The translations under genes and the position numbers were made by a program. The notes under the pieces are model-generated. The model was not told where the DNA came from. It saw nothing but the letters and a program-made list of their open reading frames with translations, and did not search any database. From Lentisphaeria bacterium (GTDB taxonomy: Bacteria > Verrucomicrobiota > Lentisphaeria > Victivallales > JAADHT01), in assembly GCA_015486135.1 (NCBI GenBank), contig WFSE01000002.1:1-43545 (forward strand): DNA of 43,545 nt, given 5' to 3'. This document shows, piece by piece, positions 8,164 to 16,898 of the stretch (positions within the stretch are counted from its first letter, which is position 1; the number at the start of each line of letters is the position of its first letter).

Positions 8164-8212
8164 GCGCCGCTAAGTCTTTTTTATCGACTTTTTTCCCGCC
8201 CGGGAGGCGTTT

Positions 8213-9601
8213 TCACTTTAGCGTCAGCGGAACGATATTTCTGGATATCGCGATATTGCCGCCTTGTTGCTCCAGTATTACGAAAAACAATGTCACGCGG
8301 TCGCCGTTGCGTTTGTTAGCCAAGGCCCTGCGAAGGCTTTTGAAGTCGTACACGGGATTTCCGTTCACCCTGACCAGCACGTCTCCACGCTTGATGGTGT
8401 CGGAGGGAAATAGCACCTTGCTCACCACCAAACCGCCGTGGAACGGGTAACCCATGGCGACCGCCAGTTTCGGTGTGAGGATATGGAGCCCCAGTCCCAA
8501 TCGGTTTCGGGCGAGTTTCTCACCGTCCAGAACCTTGATGGCGCGGACCTTCAGGACGACCCGCCCTCTTTCCGCCACGTCCAAGGCGACCTTGTCCCCG
8601 GAGTCGAGACGCCACAGCGTTTCCCCAACCGCTAGAACGTTTTTGGGTGGGGCTCCATTGACAGCGGTTATGATGTTGCCGGCTCTCAATCCAGCGTCCC
8701 AAGCCGGACTCTCTGGAAAGACCGTTTGGATCTTGAACGTCACTTTGTCGTTTTCGTCTTCCACCGCGGGAACAATTCCAAGCGAGACATCGCGGAAGCG
8801 TTCCGGTATGAGCCATTTCGCCAGGACGTTTTCCACTCGCTTTATCGGCACTGCGAATCCTATCCCGTCCGCAGCCTCGAAGATGGCTGTGTTGATGCCG
8901 ATCATTTCGCCTTTGATATTGATTAACGGCCCTCCGCTGTTGCCGGGATTGATGGCCGCGTCCGTTTGGAGAATATCGGAGAAAATCACTTTTCCGCGAT
9001 AGGAGACCTCGCGTTGGGTGGCGCTAAGAACGCCTCGGGATATGCTGTTGCCTAGGCCGAAGGGATTGCCGACGGCGATTACGGTTTCCCCAAGCATGAG
9101 CGAGTCCGGTTTCGCTAACGGTATCGGGGGAAGATTGACCGAGTCCGCATCTAGCAACTGGAGCAGAGCCAAGTCGTTGAGCTGGTCGCTGGCGACCTCC
9201 CTCGCCAAATGATTCTTCCCGTCCGAGGTCCTGACTATGATTTTCGTCGCCCTGTGCACGACATGGGCGTTCGTAACTATCAAGCCGCCGCGGGCTATTA
9301 CCGCTCCACTTCCCAATGACAAGGTTTTCACTCCGGCTTGTTGATTGAAAAAGTCGCGTAGCATCTTCTCGAACGGGTCGGAGCCGTTCCACGGGGACGC
9401 CCCGGTGGATATTATCTTTTCGGTTCCAATGTTGACCACGGAGGGCAATACCCGTGATACCGCTTTCACCGTCGGGGTTATCCGGGGATCGTCCTTCTCG
9501 GGGGGAGCTCCAATGGCCATATTGGAAAACACCACGGTCATCATCGCTACGAATGTGGTCCCCTCCTGCTTGATTGGACTAAGAAGTCGGAAAATATTCA
9601 T
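8213..9601 (-). CDS. HtrA/DegP-type serine protease with PDZ domains
   Basis: This 462-residue exported protease has an N-terminal hydrophobic segment (about residues 16-32) that can serve as signal or anchor. The trypsin-like domain carries the full triad: H113 in TNAHVV, D143 in NDLALL and S222 in NPGNSGGPL. Two C-terminal PDZ-like regions follow at about 285-355 and 375-445. HtrA proteins degrade or refold damaged envelope proteins. The ATG is preceded by AGGTGG at a suitable distance. It is transcribed on the minus strand as a single gene: an about 180-nt gap with hairpins separates it from wecB upstream, and an about 225-nt gap with a possible small RNA lies downstream. Confidence 0.92.
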   Translation of the reverse strand: MNIFRLLSPIKQEGTTFVAMMTVVFSNMAIGAPPEKDDPRITPTVKAVSRVLPSVVNIGTEKIISTGASPWNGSDPFEKMLRDFFNQQAGVKTLSLGSGAVIARGGLIVTNAHVVHRATKIIVRTSDGKNHLAREVASDQLNDLALLQLLDADSVNLPPIPLAKPDSLMLGETVIAVGNPFGLGNSISRGVLSATQREVSYRGKVIFSDILQTDAAINPGNSGGPLINIKGEMIGINTAIFEAADGIGFAVPIKRVENVLAKWLIPERFRDVSLGIVPAVEDENDKVTFKIQTVFPESPAWDAGLRAGNIITAVNGAPPKNVLAVGETLWRLDSGDKVALDVAERGRVVLKVRAIKVLDGEKLARNRLGLGLHILTPKLAVAMGYPFHGGLVVSKVLFPSDTIKRGDVLVRVNGNPVYDFKSLRRALANKRNGDRVTLFFVILEQQGGNIAISRNIVPLTLK

Positions 9602-9670
9602 AATCGTTTACCACCTGTTGGAATGAGTTTCTGAATTATCGTCCTTCGTGCGGCCACGGTTAATTTCGCA

Positions 9671-9687
9671 TGCTTGTTCCAAGCATC
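9671..9687. other. Perfect stem-loop upstream of htrA
   Basis: ATGCTTG-TTC-CAAGCAT is a perfect 7-bp inverted repeat with a 3-nt loop, about 70 nt upstream of the htrA start. It could be an operator or a leader-RNA hairpin controlling htrA. It has no T-run and is not a typical terminator. Confidence 0.35.
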
Positions 9688-9729
9688 CTATGTTCTTTGC
9701 AGTGACTATAAATGCGGGACAACCCAGCA

Positions 9730-9748
9730 TCCCCCAACGGAAGGGGGA
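9730..9748 (-). terminator. Possible weak terminator hairpin after wecB
   Basis: TCCCCC...GGGGGA forms a 6-bp GC-rich stem with a 7-nt loop, 34-52 nt after the wecB stop on the minus strand. No T-tract follows, so termination is uncertain. Confidence 0.3.
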
Positions 9749-9781
9749 AACCTGCGGAAGATAACGCGGAGGCTTGTGTTG

Positions 9782-10888
9782 TCAACTATTCCGGGGCTGT
9801 TCGAGTCGCGCTACGGCTAGTAGAATTTTGGATGCGGAGTTGCCGTCGCCGTATAGTGCGGGGAGATTGGAGAAGTCCGGGGGATTTTTCGCGAACTCCG
9901 CGAGAGCCGCGGTTATCGCAGTCGTGTCCGCTCCGGCTAGAATGTTCGCTCCAATCTCCACTGTCTCGACCCATTCCGTCTCGTCGCGCATGGTCACGCA
10001 GGGGGTCTTTAGAAAAAACGCTTCCTTCTGTATTCCCCCCGAATCGGTTAATATCGCTTTCGCGCGTTTCTCCAGAAAAAGGGTGTCCAAATAACCTAGC
10101 GGGGGAATCATCTCCAACCCGGGAGGCGGACTCCAGCCCAATTCCTCCAACGCCTTGGCTGTTCGGGGGTGTGCGGGGAACACGATACGTGTTTCTAACG
10201 CGATTTCCGTGGCGGCGGCGAAAATGGCGGACAATCGCCCTGGATCGTCGGTGTTCTCCGCCCGATGGCATGTCATTAAAACGAATTCACCTCTTTCCGC
10301 GGTCTCCGCGGCACCAGGGGAACGTCGTTTTTCCGCGAGATCCGCGAACTTGAGAACGCAGTCGAACATTATGTCTCCCGTCCTAAATACGGTATTGCCA
10401 AGCCCCTCGCGCCAAAGATTCTCCACCGCTGTTTCGGAGGAGCAGAGATTCAATGTCGATAGATGGTCCGCTACGATGCGGTTGATCTCTTCCGGCATAT
10501 TCCGGTTGAAGGAGCGCATTCCCGCCTCGACATGGGCGACCGGAATATGTAATTTCGCCGCCGCCAAGGCTCCCGCCGCCGTGGAGTTGGTGTCACCGTA
10601 CACCAGGACGGCGCCAGGCTTCTCCTTCTCTAGAACCGTTTCCAGCGATTCCAGCATGCGCCCTGTCTGGGCGCCGTGCGTGCCGGAGCCTATTCCAAGC
10701 TCGTACCTCGGAGGAGGGATGGATAGTTCCTCGAAAAATATGTCGGACATCGCGCGGTCGTAGTGTTGTCCCGTATGGATGGATATCTCCTCGACACCCA
10801 GCTTGCCCCCGTTTTCCGCGACTTCCGCGGAGAAGGCTGCCGCCTTAACAAACTGCGGTCTGGCGCCAACAATAGAACATATTTTCAC
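9782..10888 (-). CDS. wecB: UDP-N-acetylglucosamine 2-epimerase (non-hydrolysing)
   Basis: This 368-residue cytoplasmic enzyme interconverts UDP-GlcNAc and UDP-ManNAc, supplying ManNAc units for surface polysaccharides. Family signatures are present in order: GARPQFVKAA at the N-terminus, HTGQHYD, VYGDTNSTAAGALAA, HVEAGMRS, PEEINR, TCHRAEN, LTDSGGIQKEA and the acidic DETEWVE. The length is standard. The start follows the smpB stop by 2 nt, so the genes are co-transcribed although functionally unrelated. With the hexapeptide acetyltransferase at 25685 and the GT4 at 42537 it points to surface glycan synthesis, but the genes are not clustered. Confidence 0.95.
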   Translation of the reverse strand: MKICSIVGARPQFVKAAAFSAEVAENGGKLGVEEISIHTGQHYDRAMSDIFFEELSIPPPRYELGIGSGTHGAQTGRMLESLETVLEKEKPGAVLVYGDTNSTAAGALAAAKLHIPVAHVEAGMRSFNRNMPEEINRIVADHLSTLNLCSSETAVENLWREGLGNTVFRTGDIMFDCVLKFADLAEKRRSPGAAETAERGEFVLMTCHRAENTDDPGRLSAIFAAATEIALETRIVFPAHPRTAKALEELGWSPPPGLEMIPPLGYLDTLFLEKRAKAILTDSGGIQKEAFFLKTPCVTMRDETEWVETVEIGANILAGADTTAITAALAEFAKNPPDFSNLPALYGDGNSASKILLAVARLEQPRNS

Positions 10889-10890
10889 GA

Positions 10891-11367
10891 CTACCTCCTA
10901 GCTGCGGACATCGCTCTCTTCGCATCCATCATATCCTGACGTCTCTTGAGCGTTTCCCGCTTGTCCGAATGGGATTTACCTCGAACCAGGCCTATCTTCA
11001 CTTTGACCTTGCCACGGGACAGATGGAAGTTCAAGGGGACCACCGTAAGACCTTTTTCCTGAACGTTGCGGAGGAGTTTTTGAATCTCCTTTTTATGCAA
11101 CAAAAGCTTGCGCGGCCGTTTCGGATCATGGTTGAATATATTTCCATGGGAGTACGTTGCTATATGAACGTTGACAAGCCACGCCTCTCCATTATCGAAT
11201 CGAACATGCGAATCGGCCATCGAGATGTTGCGTTCGCGGCAGCTCTTGACTTCCGTTCCTTTCAGCTCGATCCCTGCCTCTAGAGTCTCGATTACGTGAT
11301 AGTCGTGAAACGCCTTCCTGTTCGTGGCGAGTTCCGCGCCCTTTTTTTTCGCTTTATCTTTAGCCAT
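10891..11367 (-). CDS. smpB: SsrA-binding protein SmpB
   Basis: About 158 residues from the ATG at 11367 (a GTG nine codons upstream at 11394 is the alternative). SmpB binds tmRNA and delivers it to stalled ribosomes for trans-translation. Recognisable segments: ATNRKAFHDYHVIETLEAGIEL, GTEVKSCRERNISMADSHVRF, HGNIFNHDPKRPRKLLLHK, LNFHLSRGKVKVKIGLVRGK and the basic C-terminal tail DKRETLKRRQ. The length is typical. The gene is followed 2 nt later by wecB. No tmRNA gene was seen beside it; ssrA must lie elsewhere. Confidence 0.95.
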   Translation of the reverse strand: MAKDKAKKKGAELATNRKAFHDYHVIETLEAGIELKGTEVKSCRERNISMADSHVRFDNGEAWLVNVHIATYSHGNIFNHDPKRPRKLLLHKKEIQKLLRNVQEKGLTVVPLNFHLSRGKVKVKIGLVRGKSHSDKRETLKRRQDMMDAKRAMSAARR

Positions 11368-11394
11368 GTCTCCACCGTTTTCAGTCTCTCCCAC

Positions 11395-11708
11395 TCCATG
11401 AGGGGAGAGAAAGATACATCCATATGGTGGTATTGAAAACCCGACGTGTTCCCCATTTTATTTTAGGGACAGGTCAATAGTGGTGTTTAAAAAAACTAGA
11501 AGACTTTGAGGATGATTTCGATGCGAAAAGGGGATGATGGGAGTGGAAAAGAGGATGCGGAAACGCGCCAGCAAGGGATGTTGGCGGGTCATGGAGAGAA
11601 TTCAGGAGGAAATAGGGAAAATCGAGGCGAATCAGAGCAGGCTAAACCCGCCGGAGTGGGATTCCGGAGTCAATTCGGGGATTGGTTTTAGCCAGGGAGT
11701 CCCGCCCG
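11395..11708. other. Intergenic region between smpB and the RAYT gene
   Basis: These 314 nt hold the left RAYT-associated repeat (11463-11483). A short open frame at 11534-11716 on the plus strand encodes about 60 charged residues; it has AAGGGG just upstream but no recognisable family, so it is not called a gene. Nothing else is apparent. Confidence 0.5.
11463..11483 (-). repeat. Left RAYT-associated repeat
   Basis: TTAGGGACAGGTCAATAGTG(G) is the reverse complement, with one change, of the 21-bp element at 13750-13770. It is inverted relative to the copies on the other side of the transposase gene (12751-12766 and 12806-12821), so RAYT is bracketed by inverted copies. Confidence 0.75.
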
Positions 11709-12662
11709 TCAGGTAATCTTGCGAAGGCGTTTTAGGCAGTATAGCGCGGATCCGTTGTCCAGGGAACCGCGGCTGAAGCGCTTCCACCTCGACGGGGAGT
11801 CGTCCTGGAATTTCGCTGCGACCTCCCGTACGAACGCTTTTGAGCCCAGAATCCCGCCGTCGGTGAGATGTCTGGTCCTGCGCAGGAAACGCACGGGCAT
11901 GCTCTCGCCCCTTTTCGCCTTCTCCACCGCGGACTCGATTTCCCCGGAGGCGGCTCCGGACTCGGCGGCGATCGTTCTCGCCAACTCGCCAGCGAACATA
12001 GATATAATCTCCGAATCGTCCAATTCGGCTCCCTCGTCGCCCAGCGAACGGCGCATATGCCGGCAGAAATCAACCTCGAAAGGATGGCGTCCGCTCCCCT
12101 TCGCCCATCCCCAGGCGCTGTGCCGGTAGTTTGCGGGGTCTGCGCACAGCCCCGCCCGGACTGGATTCAACTCAACGTATTTCACCGCCGTCCAGAGCGC
12201 CTCCCGCCCCTCGATGATCGCACTCTTGAAACGATCCGCCCAAAGATGCCCCCTGCGGTTGTACAAACGGTTGAAACGGTGCACGAACCTCTGCTGGAAG
12301 TCCTTCATGAAGCGGCTGATATCTATCATGCGACGGCCTATCTCCGCGCATGAGGTCTTGTTCCGGGGATCCACCGCCTTCCCGCTATCCTGGCCGTAAT
12401 ACGCATTGTGCCTGGCCGCGATCTCCGCAAGTGACGGCAGCTCCGCCTCGCAGGGAGCGTAGACCACGATGTGAAAATGGTTCCCCATCCAGCACATCGA
12501 CACGAACTCCAGTAGATAATACCGGGAAAGACGCATGACAAGCTTCATACCGAACTCGCGGTCGACATCGTCGAACGGCAGCGAAGTCTTGTCGCCAGCG
12601 ACCCGGTTCATCAAATGATAGTAGCAACCAACCTCCGTCAATTTCCGCCTAGCGGCTCTCAT
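11709..12662 (-). CDS. REP-associated tyrosine transposase (RAYT, IS200-like HUH family)
   Basis: A 317-residue protein with the Y1 transposase fold: start region LTEVGCYYHLMNRVAGD, HUH metal-binding motif GNHFHIVV at about residues 60-67, and a helix with FMKDFQQRFVHRFNRLYNRRGHLWADRFKS-type spacing that carries the likely catalytic tyrosine. KYVELNPVRAGL follows, as in other RAYTs. A C-terminal extension of about 100 residues resembles longer members found in several phyla. RAYTs are single-copy, domesticated-looking transposases linked to the spread of REP-type palindromes. Here 'AACCTGTCCCTAA' repeats lie on both sides of the gene. The ORF appears intact. Confidence 0.9.
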   Translation of the reverse strand: MRAARRKLTEVGCYYHLMNRVAGDKTSLPFDDVDREFGMKLVMRLSRYYLLEFVSMCWMGNHFHIVVYAPCEAELPSLAEIAARHNAYYGQDSGKAVDPRNKTSCAEIGRRMIDISRFMKDFQQRFVHRFNRLYNRRGHLWADRFKSAIIEGREALWTAVKYVELNPVRAGLCADPANYRHSAWGWAKGSGRHPFEVDFCRHMRRSLGDEGAELDDSEIISMFAGELARTIAAESGAASGEIESAVEKAKRGESMPVRFLRRTRHLTDGGILGSKAFVREVAAKFQDDSPSRWKRFSRGSLDNGSALYCLKRLRKIT

Positions 12663-12718
12663 AGCGCACCTCCCAATTCTTCAACTCCAATCCCTCTGGC
12701 TCACTCGCAAACAGACTA

Positions 12719-12883
12719 TAGACGCACCCAAGCCACCTTGCAAGTGGATTATTAACCTGTCCCTAAGGACTGATAGACGCACCCAAGCCACCTTGCAAGT
12801 GGATTATTAACCTGTCCCTAAGGACTGCCTAAGGACTCTAAGGACTCTAAGGACTCTAAGGATTCTGATTCTAAGGACTAAGA
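12719..12883. repeat. Tandem repeats beside RAYT: 55-bp duplication, then a 9-bp array
   Basis: A 55-bp unit starting TAGACGCACCCAAGCC and ending in the RAYT repeat AACCTGTCCCTAAGGACTG occurs twice in tandem (12719-12773, 12774-12827). The tail then expands into CTAAGGACT units of 9 bp, partly degenerate, up to about 12883. The array seems to have grown by slippage from the end of the RAYT repeat. It has no spacers, so it is not a CRISPR array. Confidence 0.8.
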
Positions 12884-12906
12884 ATTTCTAGATGAAAAGG
12901 GAGGGG

Positions 12907-13545
12907 TTATTCGTAGAAATGTTCGAGGAGTGCTTTGAATGCTTCATTGTATCTGGTTTTGTCCATGTCCGAGAAAGATTTGCGGGTTTTTTCCATGGCC
13001 TTGGCAATATTTGGGGCGGAGGATTCGAGCAATTCGAGGAGATAGGTTCTGATTTGCAACTCCATGCTGGCGAATGTTTCGAGCATGTTTTCTGGGGAGA
13101 ATTTGCGGTTGTCGCCGATGGCGTATTTAATTTCGGGGGTGTCTGAGCATACCATAGCGCTACTGTTGAGGAGGAAGAGCGCCGCCGATACTAGGTCTAT
13201 CAGGAGTTGTAGGTACGGGCCTAAATGGGGTGCTGGGAGCTTTTTTTTTGTTTGCGAAGCGATGGCTGCCTTCATGTCTTTGTGCGCTTTATCCGCGATG
13301 TTTAACAATCTCAGGATGTCGGTGTAGGCGGAGAGCATTTCACCCGAGGTTGCGTGTTCGTACTGTTGGATAATAGTTTTAGCCGCTCTGTAGGCGGTGT
13401 CGCGTCTAGCCGCCAGGGCGGGGATATTCATTAGCACGAGTTGCTCTGTGGCTGTTTTTCGGCTATCGATGATATGAAGGGTTTTGAGGCCGTCAGAGAG
13501 AGCCCTGAACATTCCCGTTTCAGATTTGCGTTTTTTATCTGGCAT
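12907..13545 (-). CDS. Hypothetical helical protein
   Basis: A 212-residue soluble protein beginning MPDKKRKSETG; predicted mostly helical, with a central hydrophobic helix (LIDLVSAALFLLNSSA) and a charged C-terminus. GAGG lies 3 nt before the start. No family was recognised. It is flanked on both sides by RAYT-associated repeats (12719-12883 and 13724-13770), and an 11-bp inverted repeat lies 35 nt upstream of its start. It may be cargo of the repeat-rich island or a resident gene with repeats inserted around it. The function is unknown. Confidence 0.6.
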   Translation of the reverse strand: MPDKKRKSETGMFRALSDGLKTLHIIDSRKTATEQLVLMNIPALAARRDTAYRAAKTIIQQYEHATSGEMLSAYTDILRLLNIADKAHKDMKAAIASQTKKKLPAPHLGPYLQLLIDLVSAALFLLNSSAMVCSDTPEIKYAIGDNRKFSPENMLETFASMELQIRTYLLELLESSAPNIAKAMEKTRKSFSDMDKTRYNEAFKALLEHFYE

Positions 13546-13579
13546 ATGCCTCGCCTAAGGGGTCTGGAAGACAAATTTC

Positions 13580-13625
13580 ACACGTCAACTCTACATTGCG
13601 TCGTGGCGAAATCAAGTTGACGTGT
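13580..13625. promoter_or_regulatory. Perfect 11-bp inverted repeat upstream of the hypothetical gene
   Basis: ACACGTCAACT (13580-13590) and AGTTGACGTGT (13615-13625) are exact inverted copies separated by 24 nt. The pair sits between the divergent starts of the 12907-13545 gene (minus) and the GH2 gene (plus), 35 nt from the former. It could be a dimeric regulator site, an RNA stem-loop or an element end. The rest of 13546-13904 holds two RAYT repeats and G-rich sequence. Confidence 0.45.
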
Positions 13626-13723
13626 TTGGGAATATGAGTTTTGCCGTTGCGGATCTTTGTTTTTGCGAGGGCTTGGAATGGAGATTATTTGGGGGAGGGG
13701 ACGGTAGTCCAATAAGTCGGGAA

Positions 13724-13770
13724 CCACTCTTTAACCTGTCCCTAAGAAACCACTATTAACCTGTCCCTAA
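13724..13770 (+). repeat. Two further RAYT-associated repeats
   Basis: CCACTCTTTAACCTGTCCCT (13724-13743) and CCACTATTAACCTGTCCCTA (13750-13769) are near-identical direct copies ending in CTAA. They carry the same core as the repeats at 11463, 12751 and 12806. Confidence 0.8.
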
Positions 13771-13904
13771 TAACTTCTAAAGGGGGGGAGGGAGGAGGGG
13801 CATATGTCGCGGTTTCCTCAGGCTTGGGATGTCGTAGCCTTGCCGTTTCCTTGACAGATGCGGGAATGCCGCCTATCGTCGGTTTTCGATAAGGAGTTGA
13901 AGTT

Positions 13905-16895
13905 ATGATAGATGGAATCAGGGTTGGTGTCGCGAAATTCGCATTGGTGTTCCGCGTATTGTTGCTGGGAGTGTTGTTTTGCCTTTTTTCATGCGAAGAT
14001 AGGAGGAAGGGGATGTCGGTAATTGACTTCAATGCGGGTTGGCGGTTCGCCCGATTTTCGAACGTGGGTAGGTTAGGGTATCCTATGGAGCCTGGCAGCG
14101 AGGTTCCCGAATTCGCTTTTTCCGCGTCTAGCGAGGCCATCCCGCGTGACGGTCAGGTGGCGCACATAGGGGATGGGGACGCGTCGACGTGCTGGAATTC
14201 GGCCGCTCGGAACGGGCAATGGGTTCAGGTTGATTTCACTCGGCCGGTGGATGCTGGCGGTGTTCGAGTGAAGTGGGGTTTCGCTGGTGCTCCCGGGGTG
14301 GTGTTGAAAGTCCGGAAGAATTTGTCCGAGAAGAGATGGATAGTGGTTTCGGATTTGAGCGACAACAGGAATGAGGGGAGTTTGGATGTCAAGTTTTCCC
14401 CGATTAAGATTTCCTCGTTAAAGTTGGAATTGGTGAGGGTTCCCGAGGAGGGGTGGCCCCGGATAGCGGAGCTGGAGGTGTTGGCACCGGACGGATCGCC
14501 AATTCCGTACAAGTACCACAAGATTCCTGGCGCCATTCCGGCCTCCCCTGGATTTGACGATACCCAATGGGTTCAGGTTGATTTGCCACACGACTGGGCG
14601 ATTGCCGGGCCTTTTTCGGACAGATTGGATCATGGCACGGGATTGCTGCCTTGGAAGGGGATAGGGTGGTACCGGAAGAGATTTGAGGTTCCCGCCAGGC
14701 TTGAGGGGAAAAGGCTGTATTTGGATTTTGACGGAGCGATGGCGAACGCCGTGGTTTATCTCAATGGGAAGCAGGTTGGAGGTTGGCCATACGGCTACAA
14801 TTCTTTCCGTGTTGACTTGAGCGACGCCGTGCGCTTCGGTGGCGAGAATCTGGTTGCTGTGAGGTTGGACACGGAGCATTGGGGGTCGAGGTGGTATCCA
14901 GGTGCTGGAATCTACAGGGATGTCCGGCTAGTGATTAAGAACCAGGCGCACATATCGCATTGGGGGGTGGCGGTCACCACTCCTGAGATTTCCAAGGAGA
15001 AGGCGAGAGCGAGGGTCGTTGTGGACGTGGAGAATCATCGGGACAGCGAGGTTGCCGGCAATGTCTCTGTGGAGATTCTCGACACTGATGGCAAGGTGGT
15101 TGGAGTTGCCGGAGCGAAATCGGTGTCTATTCCGGCGCATAGTGCTTCAAGAGTCGCACTAGAGATGGAAGTGGCATCTCCTAAATTGTGGAGCGTGTCC
15201 GAACCGAATCTTTATACCGCCAAGGTGTCGTTGTTGGACGCGTCTGGAAGAACGCTTGACACTTGCCGGGAGTCGTTTGGGATTAGGAGAGCGGAATTCA
15301 CGGCCGACAATGGCTTTTTGCTCAATGGCGAGCGTGTTCAAATAAAGGGAGTTTGCAACCATCACGATTTGGGGCCATTGGGAGCGGCTGTGAACAAGCG
15401 AGCCCTTGAGCGGCAATTGGAGATTTTGAAGGGGATGGGGTGCAACGCAGTTAGAACGAGCCATAATCCACCCGACCCCAAGCTGCTTGATTTATGCGAC
15501 CGCATGGGTTTTTTGGTTATGGAGGAGGCGTTTGACTGCTGGCGCAGGGGGAAGCGCCAATACGACTATTCGGCGTTGTTTAGTAAATGGTGGCGCAAGG
15601 ATTTGGATGCCATGGTAAGGCGCGACCGCAACCATCCCTGTGTTATTCTCTGGAGTATCGGGAACGAGGTACCCGACCAAAGGAATCCGCGTATGGCCGC
15701 GGAGTTGGCTGGAGTTGTTCGCGGGATTGATCCCACGCGTCCCGTGACGTTGTGCGTCAATAGCGGTTCCGTAGGGGCTACGAAGGTGCCCCAATCCGTG
15801 GACGTTTGGGGGTACAACTACAATATTGGATGGTACACCAAGTTTCGCAAGAAGCCCGAGAACGCGTCGATTCCGCTAGTGGGTTCGGAGACGGTGTCGT
15901 GCGTCAGTTCCCGTGGGGAGTATTTTTTTCCTATTCACAAGAACAAGCGATCGGATTTTCAGGTTACCTCCTACGATATCGACTATCCAGGGTGGGGGTG
16001 CACTCCGGACAGGGAGTTCGAGGCGTTGGAGAAGCATTCCTACGTCGCCGGGGAGTTTGTCTGGACGGGATTTGACTATATTGGGGAACCTACGCCTTAC
16101 AACGACGACGCTACCGTGCTGCTCAACTTCCACGACCCCAAGATGCGCGAACGTTGCCGGGAGGAGCTTGAAAAGATGGGGGAAATCAAGGTTCCGTCCA
16201 GGAGCAGTTACTTCGGGATTGTTGACTTGTGCGGGTTCCCCAAGGACAGATACTACATTTATCAGGCCAGGTGGCGTCCCGATCATCCGATGGCGCATAT
16301 AGTTCCCCAACGGTGGAACTGGTCCGAGAGGGTTGGCAAGGTTACTCCCGTGCATGTGTACACGTCTGGGGACGAGGCGGAATTGTTCCTCAACGGCAAA
16401 TCTTTGGGGAGGCGGAAGAAGGGGGATTCCCAGTACCGGTTGAAATGGGACGAAGTGAAATACGAGCCTGGGGAGTTGCGGGTTGTAGCGTATAAGAACG
16501 GGAAAAAATGGGCGGAGGACGTGGTGAGAACATCCGGTCTGGCGGCGGTTTTGAAGTTGACACCAGACCGCTCCGAGGTTTCCGCCGACGGGAATGACTT
16601 GGCTTTTGTGACGTTGAGAGTTTTCGACGCCAATGGGGTGTTTGTTCCGGATGCCGACATCAAGGTTAGGTTTTCCGTTTCGGGCCCGGGGGAGATCGTC
16701 GCTACCGGTTGTGGCGACCCGGCCAATCATGAGTCGTTCAAATCTTCCGAGCGGACCACGTTCAACGGCTTGGCGTTGGCGATAGTCAGGGTAAAGCGCG
16801 GGGCGGACGCTCCCGTGGTCGTGTCCGCCAAGGCGGAAGGGCTTTCCAAGGCTACGACAAGGATTGCTCCGGGTGTCCATGGACGGGGACGATAA
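13905..16895 (+). CDS. Glycoside hydrolase family 2 lipoprotein (beta-galactosidase-like)
   Basis: A 996-residue exported enzyme. The ATG follows AAGGAG; residues 11-30 form a signal ending in the lipobox LFSC, so C30 is probably lipidated. Regions in order: a discoidin-like (F5/8C) segment at about 60-190, inserted near the N-terminus; sugar-binding jelly roll (LPHDWAI, GIGWYRKRF, LDFDGAMANAVVYLNGK); Ig-like domain; TIM barrel with SHNPPDP, acid/base E588 in SIGNE and likely nucleophile E662 in GSET, 74 residues apart as expected for GH2; GEFVWTGFDYIGEPTPY; then a DUF4982-like domain and a C-terminal invasin-type Ig domain (about 885-990). It likely removes beta-linked galactose or a related sugar outside the cytoplasm. 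It stands alone, without a PUL-type transporter. Confidence 0.92.
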   Translation: MIDGIRVGVAKFALVFRVLLLGVLFCLFSCEDRRKGMSVIDFNAGWRFARFSNVGRLGYPMEPGSEVPEFAFSASSEAIPRDGQVAHIGDGDASTCWNSAARNGQWVQVDFTRPVDAGGVRVKWGFAGAPGVVLKVRKNLSEKRWIVVSDLSDNRNEGSLDVKFSPIKISSLKLELVRVPEEGWPRIAELEVLAPDGSPIPYKYHKIPGAIPASPGFDDTQWVQVDLPHDWAIAGPFSDRLDHGTGLLPWKGIGWYRKRFEVPARLEGKRLYLDFDGAMANAVVYLNGKQVGGWPYGYNSFRVDLSDAVRFGGENLVAVRLDTEHWGSRWYPGAGIYRDVRLVIKNQAHISHWGVAVTTPEISKEKARARVVVDVENHRDSEVAGNVSVEILDTDGKVVGVAGAKSVSIPAHSASRVALEMEVASPKLWSVSEPNLYTAKVSLLDASGRTLDTCRESFGIRRAEFTADNGFLLNGERVQIKGVCNHHDLGPLGAAVNKRALERQLEILKGMGCNAVRTSHNPPDPKLLDLCDRMGFLVMEEAFDCWRRGKRQYDYSALFSKWWRKDLDAMVRRDRNHPCVILWSIGNEVPDQRNPRMAAELAGVVRGIDPTRPVTLCVNSGSVGATKVPQSVDVWGYNYNIGWYTKFRKKPENASIPLVGSETVSCVSSRGEYFFPIHKNKRSDFQVTSYDIDYPGWGCTPDREFEALEKHSYVAGEFVWTGFDYIGEPTPYNDDATVLLNFHDPKMRERCREELEKMGEIKVPSRSSYFGIVDLCGFPKDRYYIYQARWRPDHPMAHIVPQRWNWSERVGKVTPVHVYTSGDEAELFLNGKSLGRRKKGDSQYRLKWDEVKYEPGELRVVAYKNGKKWAEDVVRTSGLAAVLKLTPDRSEVSADGNDLAFVTLRVFDANGVFVPDADIKVRFSVSGPGEIVATGCGDPANHESFKSSERTTFNGLALAIVRVKRGADAPVVVSAKAEGLSKATTRIAPGVHGRGR

Positions 16896-16898
16896 TTG

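Noticed and set aside
8190-8212. Intrinsic terminator directly after htrA
   Set aside because: A CGCC/GGCG hairpin is present, but on the minus strand it is followed by A-rich, not T-rich, sequence.
11506-11716. Short plus-strand ORFs in two overlapping frames
   Set aside because: Poor start context, no family similarity, and they run into the 3' end of RAYT. Noted under the intergenic entry only.
12719-12883. CRISPR array
   Set aside because: The repeats are directly tandem without unique spacers and derive from the RAYT-associated repeat; no cas genes are present.
15876-16880. 334-codon minus-strand ORF opposite the GH2 gene
   Set aside because: The sense strand encodes conserved GH2 motifs; the antisense translation is low-complexity and unrecognised.
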